Of a stretch of 16,482 nt of DNA, positions 1-7,286 are shown one piece after another (positions within the stretch are counted from its first letter, which is position 1; each line of letters begins with the position of its first letter). Made by a program: the position numbers and the translations under genes. The stretch comes from Methanobrevibacter sp. (lineage in GTDB: Archaea > Methanobacteriota > Methanobacteria > Methanobacteriales > Methanobacteriaceae). The stretch is from contig JADLKP010000026.1 of assembly GCA_016838945.1 (NCBI GenBank), positions 1 through 16,482 of the forward strand. The letters are read 5' to 3'. The notes below the pieces were generated by a model. The model was not told the DNA's origin. It made no database searches and saw only the letters and a list, made by a program, of their open reading frames with translations.

Positions 1-21
1 TAAAATAATTTTTTAAATTCT

Positions 22-38
22 GTAAACTTTTAGTTCAC
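22..38. promoter_or_regulatory. Imperfect dyad at window edge, AAACT/AGTT type
   Basis: GTAAACT (22-28) and AGTTCAC (32-38) form an inverted repeat with one mismatch around TTT. Its everted AAACT-AGTT layout resembles the element at 8557-8570 next to the nitroreductase gene. It lies beyond the 3' end of the aldo/keto reductase gene, so if functional it would serve a gene left of the window. Only a weak call. Confidence 0.2.
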
Positions 39-102
39 TATTAATTTTAATATCTAATTTAATAATGTATTTTTTAGAATATAAACTTAATTATTTAAAA
101 AG

Positions 103-1146
103 TTATTCTATTATTGTCTCACCAGATAGGACCTTTTGATAATCTTCATAGTTTTTCTTTAAAAGCTCTGGAATGTTTAGTTCATATGGGCATTTGCTTA
201 TGCACTGTCCACATTCTGTGCATTCCTCTATCTGCTTCATTTTCTCTTGGGTTGCTTCATCCAAATTAGGTTCTGTAGGGAATCTTCTCATCCATAGTGA
301 CATTCTTGCACATATGAAAATCTGAATGTCCTGTGGGCATGGCATGCAGTATGCGCAGCCTCTGCAGAAGTCTCCTTGCAATTCATCTCTTTCCTGTCTG
401 ATTATTTCTTCCAATTCCTTATCAAGCTTTACATCTTCTTTCATATATGACAGGAACTCTTCAAGTTCAGACATTCTTTGAACTCCCCAAATCGGAACAA
501 CATTGTCGAAACTGTGTATGTATGCATAAGCGGCTTTTGAACTTCTATTCAATCCTCCACTCATTGCTTTCATTGCAATGAATCCTATATTATTTGATCT
601 AGCCATTTCAACAATGGATAATTCATTTGGGCCGGTAAGATAAGAGAATGGGAATTGTATGGTTTCATATAATCCACTTTCAATAGCTTCTTTAGCCAGT
701 TCTGCCTTATGAGATGTAAAACCGATGTGCCTAATGATTCCTTCATCATAAAGGTCAAACAGCGCATCATATGCTCCGCTTCCATCTCCTTCTGTTGGAC
801 AGAATGATGGATTGTGGATTTGATATAAGTCAATATAATCGGTTCCAAGCTTATCGAGGCTGACCTTAATGTCTTTCTCAATGTCCTTTCTGTTTTCCCC
901 TTGGGTTTTGCTAGCTATTATGATGCTTTCCCTTGGGTATTTTTCATTGAACCCTTCAAAAGCATAGTTCAGCTTTTCTTCGCTATCAGTGTATGCTCTT
1001 GCGGTATCATAGAAGTTAATTCCATTAGCATAAGCCTTTTGAACAATCTCTTTAGTTTCATCAAATGAATCCCTTTGAATAGGGAGAGCACCAAAACCAT
1101 TTTTCTCTATTTTCAATCCAGTTTTACCTAGTATTATCTGTGCCAT
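103..1146 (-). CDS. Aldo/keto reductase with C-terminal 4Fe-4S ferredoxin domain
   Basis: This 347-residue protein combines an aldo/keto reductase barrel with a C-terminal iron-sulfur domain. Barrel signs are the NFYDTARAY segment (catalytic Asp and Tyr), the Lys in ASKTQG and the His in YQIHNP, which make up the family's catalytic tetrad. The C-terminal third carries cysteines at about 261, 264, 267 and 270 and a classic ferredoxin motif CTECGQCISKCP at 309-320. Such fusions are widespread in anaerobes and probably pass electrons between ferredoxin and a carbonyl substrate; the substrate is unknown. The ATG at 1144-1146 has no clear Shine-Dalgarno site, but a TATA-like stretch (about 1165-1176) lies about 25 bp upstream, which fits a leaderless mRNA. 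The gene is divergent from argD. The protein should be cytoplasmic. Confidence 0.93.
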   Translation of the reverse strand: MAQIILGKTGLKIEKNGFGALPIQRDSFDETKEIVQKAYANGINFYDTARAYTDSEEKLNYAFEGFNEKYPRESIIIASKTQGENRKDIEKDIKVSLDKLGTDYIDLYQIHNPSFCPTEGDGSGAYDALFDLYDEGIIRHIGFTSHKAELAKEAIESGLYETIQFPFSYLTGPNELSIVEMARSNNIGFIAMKAMSGGLNRSSKAAYAYIHSFDNVVPIWGVQRMSELEEFLSYMKEDVKLDKELEEIIRQERDELQGDFCRGCAYCMPCPQDIQIFICARMSLWMRRFPTEPNLDEATQEKMKQIEECTECGQCISKCPYELNIPELLKKNYEDYQKVLSGETIIE

Positions 1147-1177
1147 ATAATCAATCCAAATGTAAATATATAATATA

Positions 1178-1225
1178 TTATGGAATTTATCCTATTTCTT
1201 TATCACTACATTTCTAATTCCATAA
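1178..1225. promoter_or_regulatory. 10-bp inverted repeat between AKR and argD
   Basis: TTATGGAATT (1178-1187) and AATTCCATAA (1216-1225) are perfect inverted copies separated by 28 bases. A further ATTCCAT sits at 1231-1237. The first arm abuts the presumed TATA box of the divergent aldo/keto reductase gene, and the others lie just upstream of the argD TATA box at about 1247-1260. This placement suits a transcription-factor site acting on one or both promoters. The factor is unknown. Confidence 0.4.
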
Positions 1226-1246
1226 ATCTTATTCCATTACTTATTC

Positions 1247-1260
1247 TTTTATATAATAAA
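1247..1260 (+). promoter_or_regulatory. TATA box of argD
   Basis: TTTTATATAATAAA matches the archaeal TATA element. A start about 25 bases downstream would fall near 1279, giving an mRNA leader of roughly 108 bases before the ATG at 1388. In DNA this AT-rich the match alone is weak; the position, with the leader hairpin starting at 1281, supports it. Confidence 0.4.
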
Positions 1261-1280
1261 CTATAAATATAATTGTGTTC

Positions 1281-1333
1281 AATCGTTAATAGGCAAAAAT
1301 TTTTTGATTTTAATCTTTTATTTATTAACGATT
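1281..1333 (+). promoter_or_regulatory. Perfect 11-bp inverted repeat in the argD leader
   Basis: AATCGTTAATA (1281-1291) and TATTAACGATT (1323-1333) are perfect inverted copies 31 bases apart, extended by two possible G-U pairs (1292/1322 and 1293/1321). The intervening bases are A- and T-rich. With transcription starting near 1279, the repeat would form a stem at the very 5' end of the argD mRNA. It could equally be a pair of protein-binding half-sites just downstream of the promoter. It matches no riboswitch that I recognise. Confidence 0.45.
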
Positions 1334-1373
1334 ATTTTACTCACATTTATCGGTTCATTTAAAAAATTAATAA

Positions 1374-1381
1374 TGAGAGGA
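1374..1381 (+). promoter_or_regulatory. Ribosome binding site fixing the argD start
   Basis: GAGAGGAA ends six bases before the ATG at 1388. It selects that ATG over the in-frame TTG at 1304, which would add 28 hydrophobic residues not seen in aminotransferases of this class. Confidence 0.6.
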
Positions 1382-1387
1382 ATTTTC

Positions 1388-2563
1388 ATGAATACACAAG
1401 AAATCATTGATATTGAAGATAAATATTTCATTAATACATTTAATAGAGTCCCAATTGTACTTGACCACGGGGAAGGTGTCAAAGTATGGGACATTGACGG
1501 CAACGAGTATTTGGACTTTTTAGCAGGTATTGCTGTAAACTGTTTAGGTCACAATCATCCTAAGCTTGTTAAAGCTATTCAAGATCAAGCTGAAAAGCTT
1601 ATTCACATTTCAAGCATTTACTATAACGAACCTGCTACCGTTTACGCTAAAAGACTAGTTGATGCAACCAAATTTGACAGAATCTTTTTTGCAAACTCTG
1701 GTGCTGAAGCTAATGAAGGGGCACTTAAGCTTGCAATCAAATACGGCGGCAAGCATGAAGTCTTGTACTGTGGAGACTCTTTCCACGGAAGGACCTTCTT
1801 GACATTATCTGTAACTGACCACCCAGAATACAGTGCACCTTACACAGAAAACTTGCCAAAAGGATTCAAAAAAGTTGAATTCGGCAATTTGGACAGTGTA
1901 AAGGAAGCCATAACTGAAAACACTGCAGCTATCATCATTGAGCCTGTTCAAGGTGAAGGTGGAGTTCATGTAGCATCCGCAGAATTCTACAAAGGGTTGA
2001 ACGACTTATGTAAGGAAAAAGAAGTTTTAATCATTGTAGATGAAGTGCAATCCGGTTTCGGAAGATGCGGCGCTTTATTTGCCCATGAATTGTTCGGCAT
2101 TGATGCAGACATAATGACTGTAGCAAAAGGTATTGGTGGAGGATTCCCAATGGCAGCATTCTTGGCAAAAGAGGATGTGGCTGGCGGTTTTGTACCTGGT
2201 GACCATGGCACAACCTTTGCAGGAAGTCCACTTGCAGGTGCAGCGGCAAATGCCGTCTTTGATGTCTTCGAAGAGGAAAACCTTGTAGAGCACAGTAAGA
2301 AAATGGGAGAATACTTCTTGGATAAATTAGCACCATTAAAAGAAAAATACGATTTCATTACAGATGTAAGAGGATCAGGTCTTTTGGTTGGTGTTGAATT
2401 GAACTTCGAAGGAGCGGATATAGTCGGCAAAATGCTTGATGAAGGATTCTTGATCAACTGCACTGCAGGCAATGTATTAAGGTTTGCTCCTCCTTTGGTG
2501 GTTAAGGAAGAAGAGATTGATGCACTTGTTGAAGCGCTTGATAAAGTGTTCAGTGCTTTATAA
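1388..2563 (+). CDS. argD: Acetylornithine aminotransferase (class III, PLP)
   Basis: The enzyme transfers an amino group from glutamate to N-acetylglutamate semialdehyde in arginine synthesis; some family members also act in the diaminopimelate branch of lysine synthesis. From the ATG at 1388 the product is 391 residues, the usual family length. Visible motifs are the N-terminal WDIDGNEYLDFLAGIAVNCLGHNHP region, the phosphate-binding NSGAEANE (103-110), FHGRT (132-136), the cofactor-ring DEVQSGFGR (218-226) and the PLP lysine in TVAKGIGGG (Lys247). The C-terminal RFAPPLVV is also typical. An earlier in-frame TTG at 1304 would add a hydrophobic run and is rejected in favour of the start behind GAGAGG. 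The gene stands alone, divergent from an aldo/keto reductase and followed by a strong hairpin terminator. ArgD is the best name, but a wider substrate range cannot be excluded. Cytoplasmic. Confidence 0.92.
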   Translation: MNTQEIIDIEDKYFINTFNRVPIVLDHGEGVKVWDIDGNEYLDFLAGIAVNCLGHNHPKLVKAIQDQAEKLIHISSIYYNEPATVYAKRLVDATKFDRIFFANSGAEANEGALKLAIKYGGKHEVLYCGDSFHGRTFLTLSVTDHPEYSAPYTENLPKGFKKVEFGNLDSVKEAITENTAAIIIEPVQGEGGVHVASAEFYKGLNDLCKEKEVLIIVDEVQSGFGRCGALFAHELFGIDADIMTVAKGIGGGFPMAAFLAKEDVAGGFVPGDHGTTFAGSPLAGAAANAVFDVFEEENLVEHSKKMGEYFLDKLAPLKEKYDFITDVRGSGLLVGVELNFEGADIVGKMLDEGFLINCTAGNVLRFAPPLVVKEEEIDALVEALDKVFSAL

Positions 2564-2595
2564 TTAAAATTTTATTTTATTTTTAATATTTATAA

Positions 2596-2641
2596 TCAAG
2601 AGTTTTGATATTTCAAAATTCTTGACTATTTGCTTTTTTTT
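2596..2641 (+). terminator. Hairpin plus T-run terminator of argD
   Basis: Bases 2596-2608 pair with 2613-2625 in a 13-pair stem with one G-U pair and a four-base loop. The sequence then runs through CTATTTGC into eight Ts (2634-2641). This looks like an intrinsic terminator 33 bases after the argD stop codon. Confidence 0.6.
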
Positions 2642-2670
2642 AAATTTATGACTAATGTTTTTTATCCAAT

Positions 2671-2710
2671 AAATCAATTTTAATCAATTTTAATCAATTT
2701 TAATCAATAA
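2671..2710. repeat. Tandem decamer repeat, four copies of TAATCAATTT
   Basis: Four head-to-tail decamers fill 2671-2710. The middle two are perfect TAATCAATTT; the first starts AA instead of TA and the last ends AATAA. The array lies between the convergent ends of argD and the esterase gene. It is most simply a slippage-generated AT-rich microrepeat. Confidence 0.75.
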
Positions 2711-2722
2711 TTTTTATAAATA

Positions 2723-3607
2723 TTAATCCAAAATTATATCAACAATATGATTAAATGCTTCTTTTGCTTCTGGAACTAAGGGATAAAGTGGATATACATG
2801 AGACATTTCTTCACCAACATTCAACTCCACGTCAATTCCATTATCCTTTAGCTTATTATAAAATTCAATAATGTCAGGATACAGCACTTCATGTGTACCT
2901 ACAAATATTGTAGTTTGTGGAAGCTTTTTCACATCTCCATACAATGGGCTTACCTTATAGTCTTTAGAATCTAAGTTCCCTGCCCATGCTTTGCCCATTT
3001 CACGTAGTCCATCCACTCCAAGCATTGGGTCAATATCCATATAATCCTCATAATCTCCAGACATTGACACATCAACCCAAGGGGATATTAGAATTAAATG
3101 TTCTGGTTGTGCTAGTTCATTCTCTGCTAAATATTCGCAAAATGCTGCAGACAATCCTCCTCCTGCGGAATCTCCCATAATTGTAATTGGTTTGTTGAAT
3201 TCCAATATGAAATCATAAAGTTTTTCAACGATTTGATAAGTCTCTTCATAGGTATGGTTAGGTGCAAGAGGATATATTGGGGTAAACACTATTGCATTGA
3301 CCTTTTTAGCAAGCTTGTCACAAAAAGCTATGTGCAGATTTGCAATCTCATTGACATAGGCCCCTCCATGAAGATACAGGATTATATTTTCACTGATTTC
3401 ACTTTCATTAAAAATTAGCATTTGGCATCCAAACTTTTCTTCATTTTTAACTTTTGTCTGGTAAATCCTTTTTGGGAGTTCATAGATTTCATCTTCAACA
3501 AGAGAACGTGCTTTCATATGTTCTTCTGTTTTATTAACATCACTGCTTCTTTCCTTATAGTCTTTGTGTCTTAATGCAGACTCCATAACCTTTGACATTT
3601 TTGACAT
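2723..3607 (-). CDS. Alpha/beta hydrolase (HSL-type esterase)
   Basis: This 294-residue protein has the marks of the hormone-sensitive-lipase esterase family: the oxyanion-hole HGGAY at 80-84, YPLAP at 112-116, and the nucleophile elbow GDSAGGG with Ser147. The likely acid is Glu240 or Asp245 in THEVLYPD, and His270 in EEMSHVYP completes the triad. It should hydrolyse acyl esters of small alcohols; the natural substrate is unknown. No signal peptide is visible, so it is probably cytoplasmic. The ATG at 3607 is preceded by AGGTGA at good spacing. A TATA-like ATTATATAAATTA on the minus strand lies about 45 bases upstream, and a 9-bp dyad (3672-3705) sits just upstream of that. The gene is monocistronic and divergent from the ABC exporter. 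Confidence 0.9.
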   Translation of the reverse strand: MSKMSKVMESALRHKDYKERSSDVNKTEEHMKARSLVEDEIYELPKRIYQTKVKNEEKFGCQMLIFNESEISENIILYLHGGAYVNEIANLHIAFCDKLAKKVNAIVFTPIYPLAPNHTYEETYQIVEKLYDFILEFNKPITIMGDSAGGGLSAAFCEYLAENELAQPEHLILISPWVDVSMSGDYEDYMDIDPMLGVDGLREMGKAWAGNLDSKDYKVSPLYGDVKKLPQTTIFVGTHEVLYPDIIEFYNKLKDNGIDVELNVGEEMSHVYPLYPLVPEAKEAFNHIVDIILD

Positions 3608-3671
3608 TGTTTCACCTTTTAAATAACTTAAAATGAGTTTATTCTTTAATTTATATAATATTTTTCTTAAA

Positions 3672-3705
3672 AGGCTTAAGTTATTTACTTAAATGCCTTA
3701 AGCCT
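3672..3705. promoter_or_regulatory. Dyad AGGCTTAAG / CTTAAGCCT between esterase and ABC exporter
   Basis: AGGCTTAAG (3672-3680) and CTTAAGCCT (3697-3705) are perfect inverted copies. Each contains the palindrome CTTAAG, and the two CTTAAG copies are 22 bp apart, about two helical turns. The smaller pair AAGT/ACTT lies between them. The element sits just upstream of the esterase promoter (TATA near 3648-3658 on the minus strand), a normal operator position. The rest of the gap from 3608 to 3889 is AT-rich, with no other gene or clear element that I can see. Confidence 0.45.
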
Positions 3706-3875
3706 AATTTTTAATGATTCTTAACTGATATAAGTTTTAAATGATCATATATTTTAAAAAGCAGTTGTTATGGATACTTTATTTCTATTTTTTTAAAATT
3801 TATTTATCTCATTATTTTTTTTTTAAATTTTTAGTTAAGTTTAATTATTAAAAAAGTTAAATAATAATTATTTAT

Positions 3876-3881
3876 AAGGGG
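3876..3881 (+). promoter_or_regulatory. Ribosome binding site AAGGGG before a non-ATG start
   Basis: AAGGGG is the only Shine-Dalgarno-like run near the start of the ABC permease. It ends 8 bases before ATA (3890) and 5 before ATT (3887), the only plausible in-frame starts that keep the conserved N-terminus. The same reading frame has a stop codon at 3875-3877, so initiation must be downstream of that. Confidence 0.4.
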
Positions 3882-3889
3882 TTGTTATT

Positions 3890-5026
3890 ATAAGATTCAT
3901 AACATTAATTTTAAAAAATCCATTTAGGAATAAGACCCGTAGTGCATTGTCCATTATTGGAATTGCTATAGGAATCACAACAATTGTTGCATTAGGTCTT
4001 ATCACTACTGGAATGGAGGATTCAGTTCAAACTTCGCTGAATGATGTGGGTGCTGAGATAACAGTCAGTAATTCAAGTTCAGTCAGCACAAACACTGGAT
4101 TAATAGATAGCTCGATAGTTGAAGAGATGAAAAATAGGACTGGAGTCATAGATGCTGCAGGTGGGCTAACGGTCACTGAGATGAATATGGACCGGCTGAA
4201 ATCTAGAGATTCTGATTCCAGCAGTTTGGCAACCACTGTTGTAGGTTTGGCACCTGATAAACTTTATATGATGGGAATTAACGACGTTGATGGAAAAATT
4301 TATGAAAATGGAACTAGAGACGCCATTGTTGGAGCGGAATATGCTGAAGTAAATAATGTAAGTATTGGAGATGACATTACCTTGCAGGGCAAGGAATTTA
4401 ATGTTACAGGAATCTTTGAGACAGGCAGTCCATTTGTCGATAGTGGAATTTATGTTCCATTGGATACCTTACAGGATATCACTGATAATGATGGAGTTTC
4501 ACGTATTCTTGTCAAAACAGGTGAAGATGTAAACGATTCAGCAATCAGTGATAAGATTGAAGAGGATTATGAAAACTTTACAACATTGACCAGTGAAGAG
4601 ATCTCTTCAATAGCTGATGATGTTTTAGGAATATTGGACACCGCTACCCTTGCAGTTTCAGCTCTTGCAATTATTGTAGGGGGAATCGGTATCATAAACA
4701 CCATGGTCATGGCAGTTTATGAAAGAACTAAGGAAATTGGAGTTTTAAAGTCAGTTGGATGGAAATCCAGAAAGATCTTAACCATGATTCTAGGGGAAAC
4801 ATTGGTATTGACAACGCTATCAGGTATAGTCGGTTCAATATTCGGAATATTGATACCTGAAGTAGGTCTTAGATTATTTAATGTAACAGATTTTGCATTG
4901 GGTTACTCTCCTAAGACATTCATTCTCGCATTTGGAATTACAATAATCGTTGGAATAATCGGCGGAATCTATCCTGCATATAAGGCATCCAAGCTTGCTC
5001 CAACAGAAGCATTGAGGTATGAATAG
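3890..5026 (+). CDS. ABC transporter permease, MacB/FtsX type
   Basis: This is the membrane subunit of an exporter of the MacB/LolCDE class. The layout is an N-terminal membrane segment (SIIGIAIGITTIVALGLIT), an extracytoplasmic domain of about 190 residues, and three C-terminal membrane helices of the FtsX domain. The conserved cytoplasmic loop YERTKEIGVLKSVGWK follows the second helix, and the tail IYPAYKASKLAPTEALRYE is characteristic. In-frame codons upstream of the TTG at 3947 encode LKNPFRNKTRSAL, which matches the usual family start. Translation therefore most likely begins at ATA 3890 (378 residues) or ATT 3887. No ATG or GTG exists in frame after the stop at 3875. TTG 3947 would give 359 residues but lose the conserved basic segment. 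The ATPase gene follows after eight bases, so the two are co-transcribed. The substrate is unknown. Confidence 0.85.
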   Translation: MRFITLILKNPFRNKTRSALSIIGIAIGITTIVALGLITTGMEDSVQTSLNDVGAEITVSNSSSVSTNTGLIDSSIVEEMKNRTGVIDAAGGLTVTEMNMDRLKSRDSDSSSLATTVVGLAPDKLYMMGINDVDGKIYENGTRDAIVGAEYAEVNNVSIGDDITLQGKEFNVTGIFETGSPFVDSGIYVPLDTLQDITDNDGVSRILVKTGEDVNDSAISDKIEEDYENFTTLTSEEISSIADDVLGILDTATLAVSALAIIVGGIGIINTMVMAVYERTKEIGVLKSVGWKSRKILTMILGETLVLTTLSGIVGSIFGILIPEVGLRLFNVTDFALGYSPKTFILAFGITIIVGIIGGIYPAYKASKLAPTEALRYE

Positions 5027-5034
5027 GTGATTTT

Positions 5035-5811
5035 ATGGATGATAATCAGATAGTAAATGAGAATGCATATCCTGATGATGAATATATCTATAATGAAACC
5101 TTCATCGGTGAAGATGGTGAGGAATACTATTATGAAGAGCCATTAATCAGCCTCTTTGATGTTGTGAAGGAATATGACAAGGGTATGGTCAAAGCATTGA
5201 ATGGCATAAACCTTGATATCTTTGAAGGGGAATTCGTTTCCATCATCGGCCCTTCTGGTTCTGGAAAATCAACTCTCCTAAACATGCTTGGTGCTTTGGA
5301 CAAGCCTACAAGAGGAAAGATTTTTATTGATGGCATTGACCTTGTAAAAGAGAAGGATTTAAGCCAGTTCAGGCAGGAAAGAATAGGATTTGTTTTCCAA
5401 TTGCATAACCTGATTCCTAACTTATCCGTTTTTGACAATGTTCAGATTCCACTGCTCCCTACTGACATGTCCAACAAGGAGATGAAAGAAAGGGCAAGTG
5501 AAATAATCAGGGCTGTAGGTTTGGAGGACAAGAAAAAGCAAAGGCCTAATAAATTGTCTGGTGGGCAACGTCAAAGGGTAGCTATTGCAAGGGCATTGGT
5601 AAATAATCCTTCCATTATCTTAGCGGACGAACCAACAGGTTCTCTTGATTCCAAGACAGGGGAATTGATTTTGAATCTTCTTATGGAAATGCATGAGCGT
5701 TATAATGTAACTTTGATTATAGTTACACATGACAATGGTGTTGCTGCTTTGGCAGAGAGAACAATAAAGATCAAGGATGGTAAAATAATAGAAGATAAAT
5801 ACAATTACTAG
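5035..5811 (+). CDS. ABC transporter ATP-binding protein, MacB/LolD type
   Basis: The 258-residue ATPase powers the permease encoded just upstream. Motifs are all present: Walker A GPSGSGKST (72-80), Q-loop near FVFQLHNL (119-126), signature LSGGQRQR (174-181), Walker B ILADEPTGSLDS (195-206) and the H-loop VTHD (His232). The LADEPTGSLDS form is typical of the MacB/LolD/FtsE group. The ABC domain proper starts near residue 37. The first 36 residues are an extra tail with about 13 acidic residues, 6 tyrosines and no Lys or Arg, which is unusual for the family. The ATG at 5035 is preceded by GGTGAT, which overlaps the stop of the permease gene, a sign of coupled translation. A T-rich stretch after the stop probably ends the transcript. 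Confidence 0.93.
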   Translation: MDDNQIVNENAYPDDEYIYNETFIGEDGEEYYYEEPLISLFDVVKEYDKGMVKALNGINLDIFEGEFVSIIGPSGSGKSTLLNMLGALDKPTRGKIFIDGIDLVKEKDLSQFRQERIGFVFQLHNLIPNLSVFDNVQIPLLPTDMSNKEMKERASEIIRAVGLEDKKKQRPNKLSGGQRQRVAIARALVNNPSIILADEPTGSLDSKTGELILNLLMEMHERYNVTLIIVTHDNGVAALAERTIKIKDGKIIEDKYNY

Positions 5812-5880
5812 TATTTTTCTTCCTTTATCTTTTTTATTTAACCTTTTCATTTTTTGTAATCTTTTTTTTTTTAAACAATT
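5812..5880 (+). terminator. T-rich terminator region after the ABC operon
   Basis: The strand carries several T-runs after the ATPase stop codon, the longest about twelve Ts near 5863-5874. No strong stem is present. Archaeal RNA polymerase can stop on T-runs alone, so this is a likely end of the ABC transcript. Confidence 0.45.
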
Positions 5881-5894
5881 GGGAGAGAGTTTAT

Positions 5895-6671
5895 ATGAGT
5901 GTGGTTGAAATTATTTTCAGTCCTACTGGTGGAACTGAAAAGGTAGCCCAGATTATTTCTGAGCAATGGGATGAAAGCAGTAAAAGAATAGATTTAATTA
6001 ATCCAAAAACTGATTTTATGGAATGCCGAATTGAAAAAGATGATGATGTTCTGATTGCAATGCCTGTTTTTGCAAGTCAAGCTCCTACAATTGCTATTAA
6101 CCGTTTAAAACAAATTAATGGTAACGGTGCAAAAACTACTGTGGTATGTGTTTATGGTAACGGGGATTATGGAAACACAATAAATGAAATGATCAATGCA
6201 GCTGATGAATCTGGATTTCATGTCGTTTCAGCTATTGCTGCTATAGCACAACATTCAATTATACCTGAATATGCTGCAGGAAGGCCTGATGAAATAGATA
6301 TCAAACAATTAGTTGATTTTGCCAATCAAATTCAAAATAAAAAAGGAAAAATTTCATTTAAACCAGAAATTATAGTGTCTGAGGAAGTAGTTGTGGATGC
6401 TGATTCAGAACCGGTTCCACCTTCCGAGCCGCCTCTTCCAAAACCTGATGAAACATGTGTCGGATGTGGAATATGTTTGGATGAATGTCCTATGGAAGCA
6501 ATTTCATCAGAAGATTTCACAGCAGATATAACAAAATGCATCTTCTGCATGCGATGTGCTAAACAATGCCCAAAGGAATGCCGTAAAGTTGATGAGGAAG
6601 TCATATCCATGGCTGCCATAGCATTAAAGGATATATGTTCATCTAGAAAAGAAAATGAATTATTTTTATAA
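5895..6671 (+). CDS. EFR1-type protein: flavodoxin-like domain plus two 4Fe-4S clusters
   Basis: The 258-residue protein joins an N-terminal flavodoxin-like fold with a C-terminal ferredoxin. The FMN phosphate-binding loop is visible as SPTGGTEKVA (9-18). The ferredoxin part has CVGCGICLDECP (188-199) and CIFCMRCAKQCP (215-226), each suited to a 4Fe-4S cluster. A Pro- and Glu-rich linker (about 168-186) joins the two parts. It should act as a cytoplasmic electron carrier, moving electrons between ferredoxin-type donors and a flavin. The partner enzyme is unknown, although flavoenzymes nearby (nitroreductase, OYE) are candidates. The ATG follows GGGAGAGAG at good spacing. It is separated from the ABC genes by T-runs, so it probably has its own promoter. 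The domain reading is secure; the role is inferred. Confidence 0.88.
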   Translation: MSVVEIIFSPTGGTEKVAQIISEQWDESSKRIDLINPKTDFMECRIEKDDDVLIAMPVFASQAPTIAINRLKQINGNGAKTTVVCVYGNGDYGNTINEMINAADESGFHVVSAIAAIAQHSIIPEYAAGRPDEIDIKQLVDFANQIQNKKGKISFKPEIIVSEEVVVDADSEPVPPSEPPLPKPDETCVGCGICLDECPMEAISSEDFTADITKCIFCMRCAKQCPKECRKVDEEVISMAAIALKDICSSRKENELFL

Positions 6672-6755
6672 TTAAAATGTGAATTTATTTAGGCTATCAT
6701 AAACTTATTTATTATTAGCATTACTTTTAATAGAAGATAAATCCAATACAGTATC

Positions 6756-6803
6756 TTTATCTTTTTTATTCTTTTTTTTATTTTATCTTTTTTATTCTTT
6801 TTT
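6756..6803. repeat. Direct repeat, two 22-base T-rich copies 26 bases apart
   Basis: TTTATCTTTTTTATTC plus a T-run occurs at 6756-6777 and again at 6782-6803. It lies between the convergent ends of the EFR1 gene and the first HxlR gene. The T-runs probably act as terminator for the plus-strand gene, and the repeat is probably a local duplication. The rest of 6672-6871 is AT-rich with nothing else I recognise. Confidence 0.6.
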
Positions 6804-6871
6804 GTTTTCTATTTTTCTTTTATTTGAAAATGGTAAATTTTTCTTTTTTTTATCAATGATTCAAATCCTTT

Positions 6872-7249
6872 TTAAATGTTTAAGAAAGTTTCATACTCGT
6901 TTAAAAGTTCTTTTTTAGTTTTTTCATTTAATTTGCTGCATTCTAATTCATTTAATGAGTATAAACTTAATTCCAATAGTATCTTATTTGCTTTCTTACC
7001 TTTTTCAAGTAAAACATATGAAGTTTTGTTTCTGGTTTTTTCAGAGATGGTCTCTTTTTTGATTAATTTGACATCTTCCATATATTTTAAGGTTTGTGAT
7101 AAGACATGATTACTTAAATTAGAATTTGCATCTTGAAATTCTGTAAAATGTTTCTTGCCTCTAAACATATCCATCAATATGCATAAAACCCATTTTCTAT
7201 TGAAAAAGTCTAGAGATTCGCTTACTGGACATATGTCATCTTTTTTCAT
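6872..7249 (-). CDS. HxlR-family winged-helix transcriptional regulator (first copy)
   Basis: The 125-residue protein matches the HxlR/MarR-like family across its length. It has an N-terminal Cys-Pro (ICPVSES, Cys7), then FFNRKWVLCILMDMFRGKKHFTEF as the first helices. The recognition helix region LSNHVLSQTLKYMED (45-59) follows, then a wing and the C-terminal dimerisation helix. Family members such as HypR and YodB of Bacillus sense electrophiles through an N-terminal cysteine, so a redox role is plausible here. Other cysteines are at about 23 and 104. The ATG at 7249 has no ribosome site, but ATTATAAA (7271-7278, TATA read on the minus strand) lies about 25 bp upstream, which fits a leaderless mRNA. 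The gene is divergent from an NTF2-like gene, with a 16-bp palindrome between them. It is related to the second HxlR protein at 8681. Confidence 0.9.
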   Translation of the reverse strand: MKKDDICPVSESLDFFNRKWVLCILMDMFRGKKHFTEFQDANSNLSNHVLSQTLKYMEDVKLIKKETISEKTRNKTSYVLLEKGKKANKILLELSLYSLNELECSKLNEKTKKELLNEYETFLNI

Positions 7250-7286
7250 GTATTTCTATTTGTTCACATTATTATAAATGCATTAA

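Noticed and set aside
1304..1387. 28-residue hydrophobic N-terminal extension of ArgD from an upstream TTG
   Set aside because: The ATG at 1388 has a GAGAGG ribosome site and gives the normal family length. The extension covers the leader inverted repeat and looks like chance read-through of T-rich DNA.
1987..2472. 161-codon open frame on the minus strand inside argD
   Set aside because: It lies wholly opposite a convincing enzyme gene, shows no recognisable domain and has no ribosome site.
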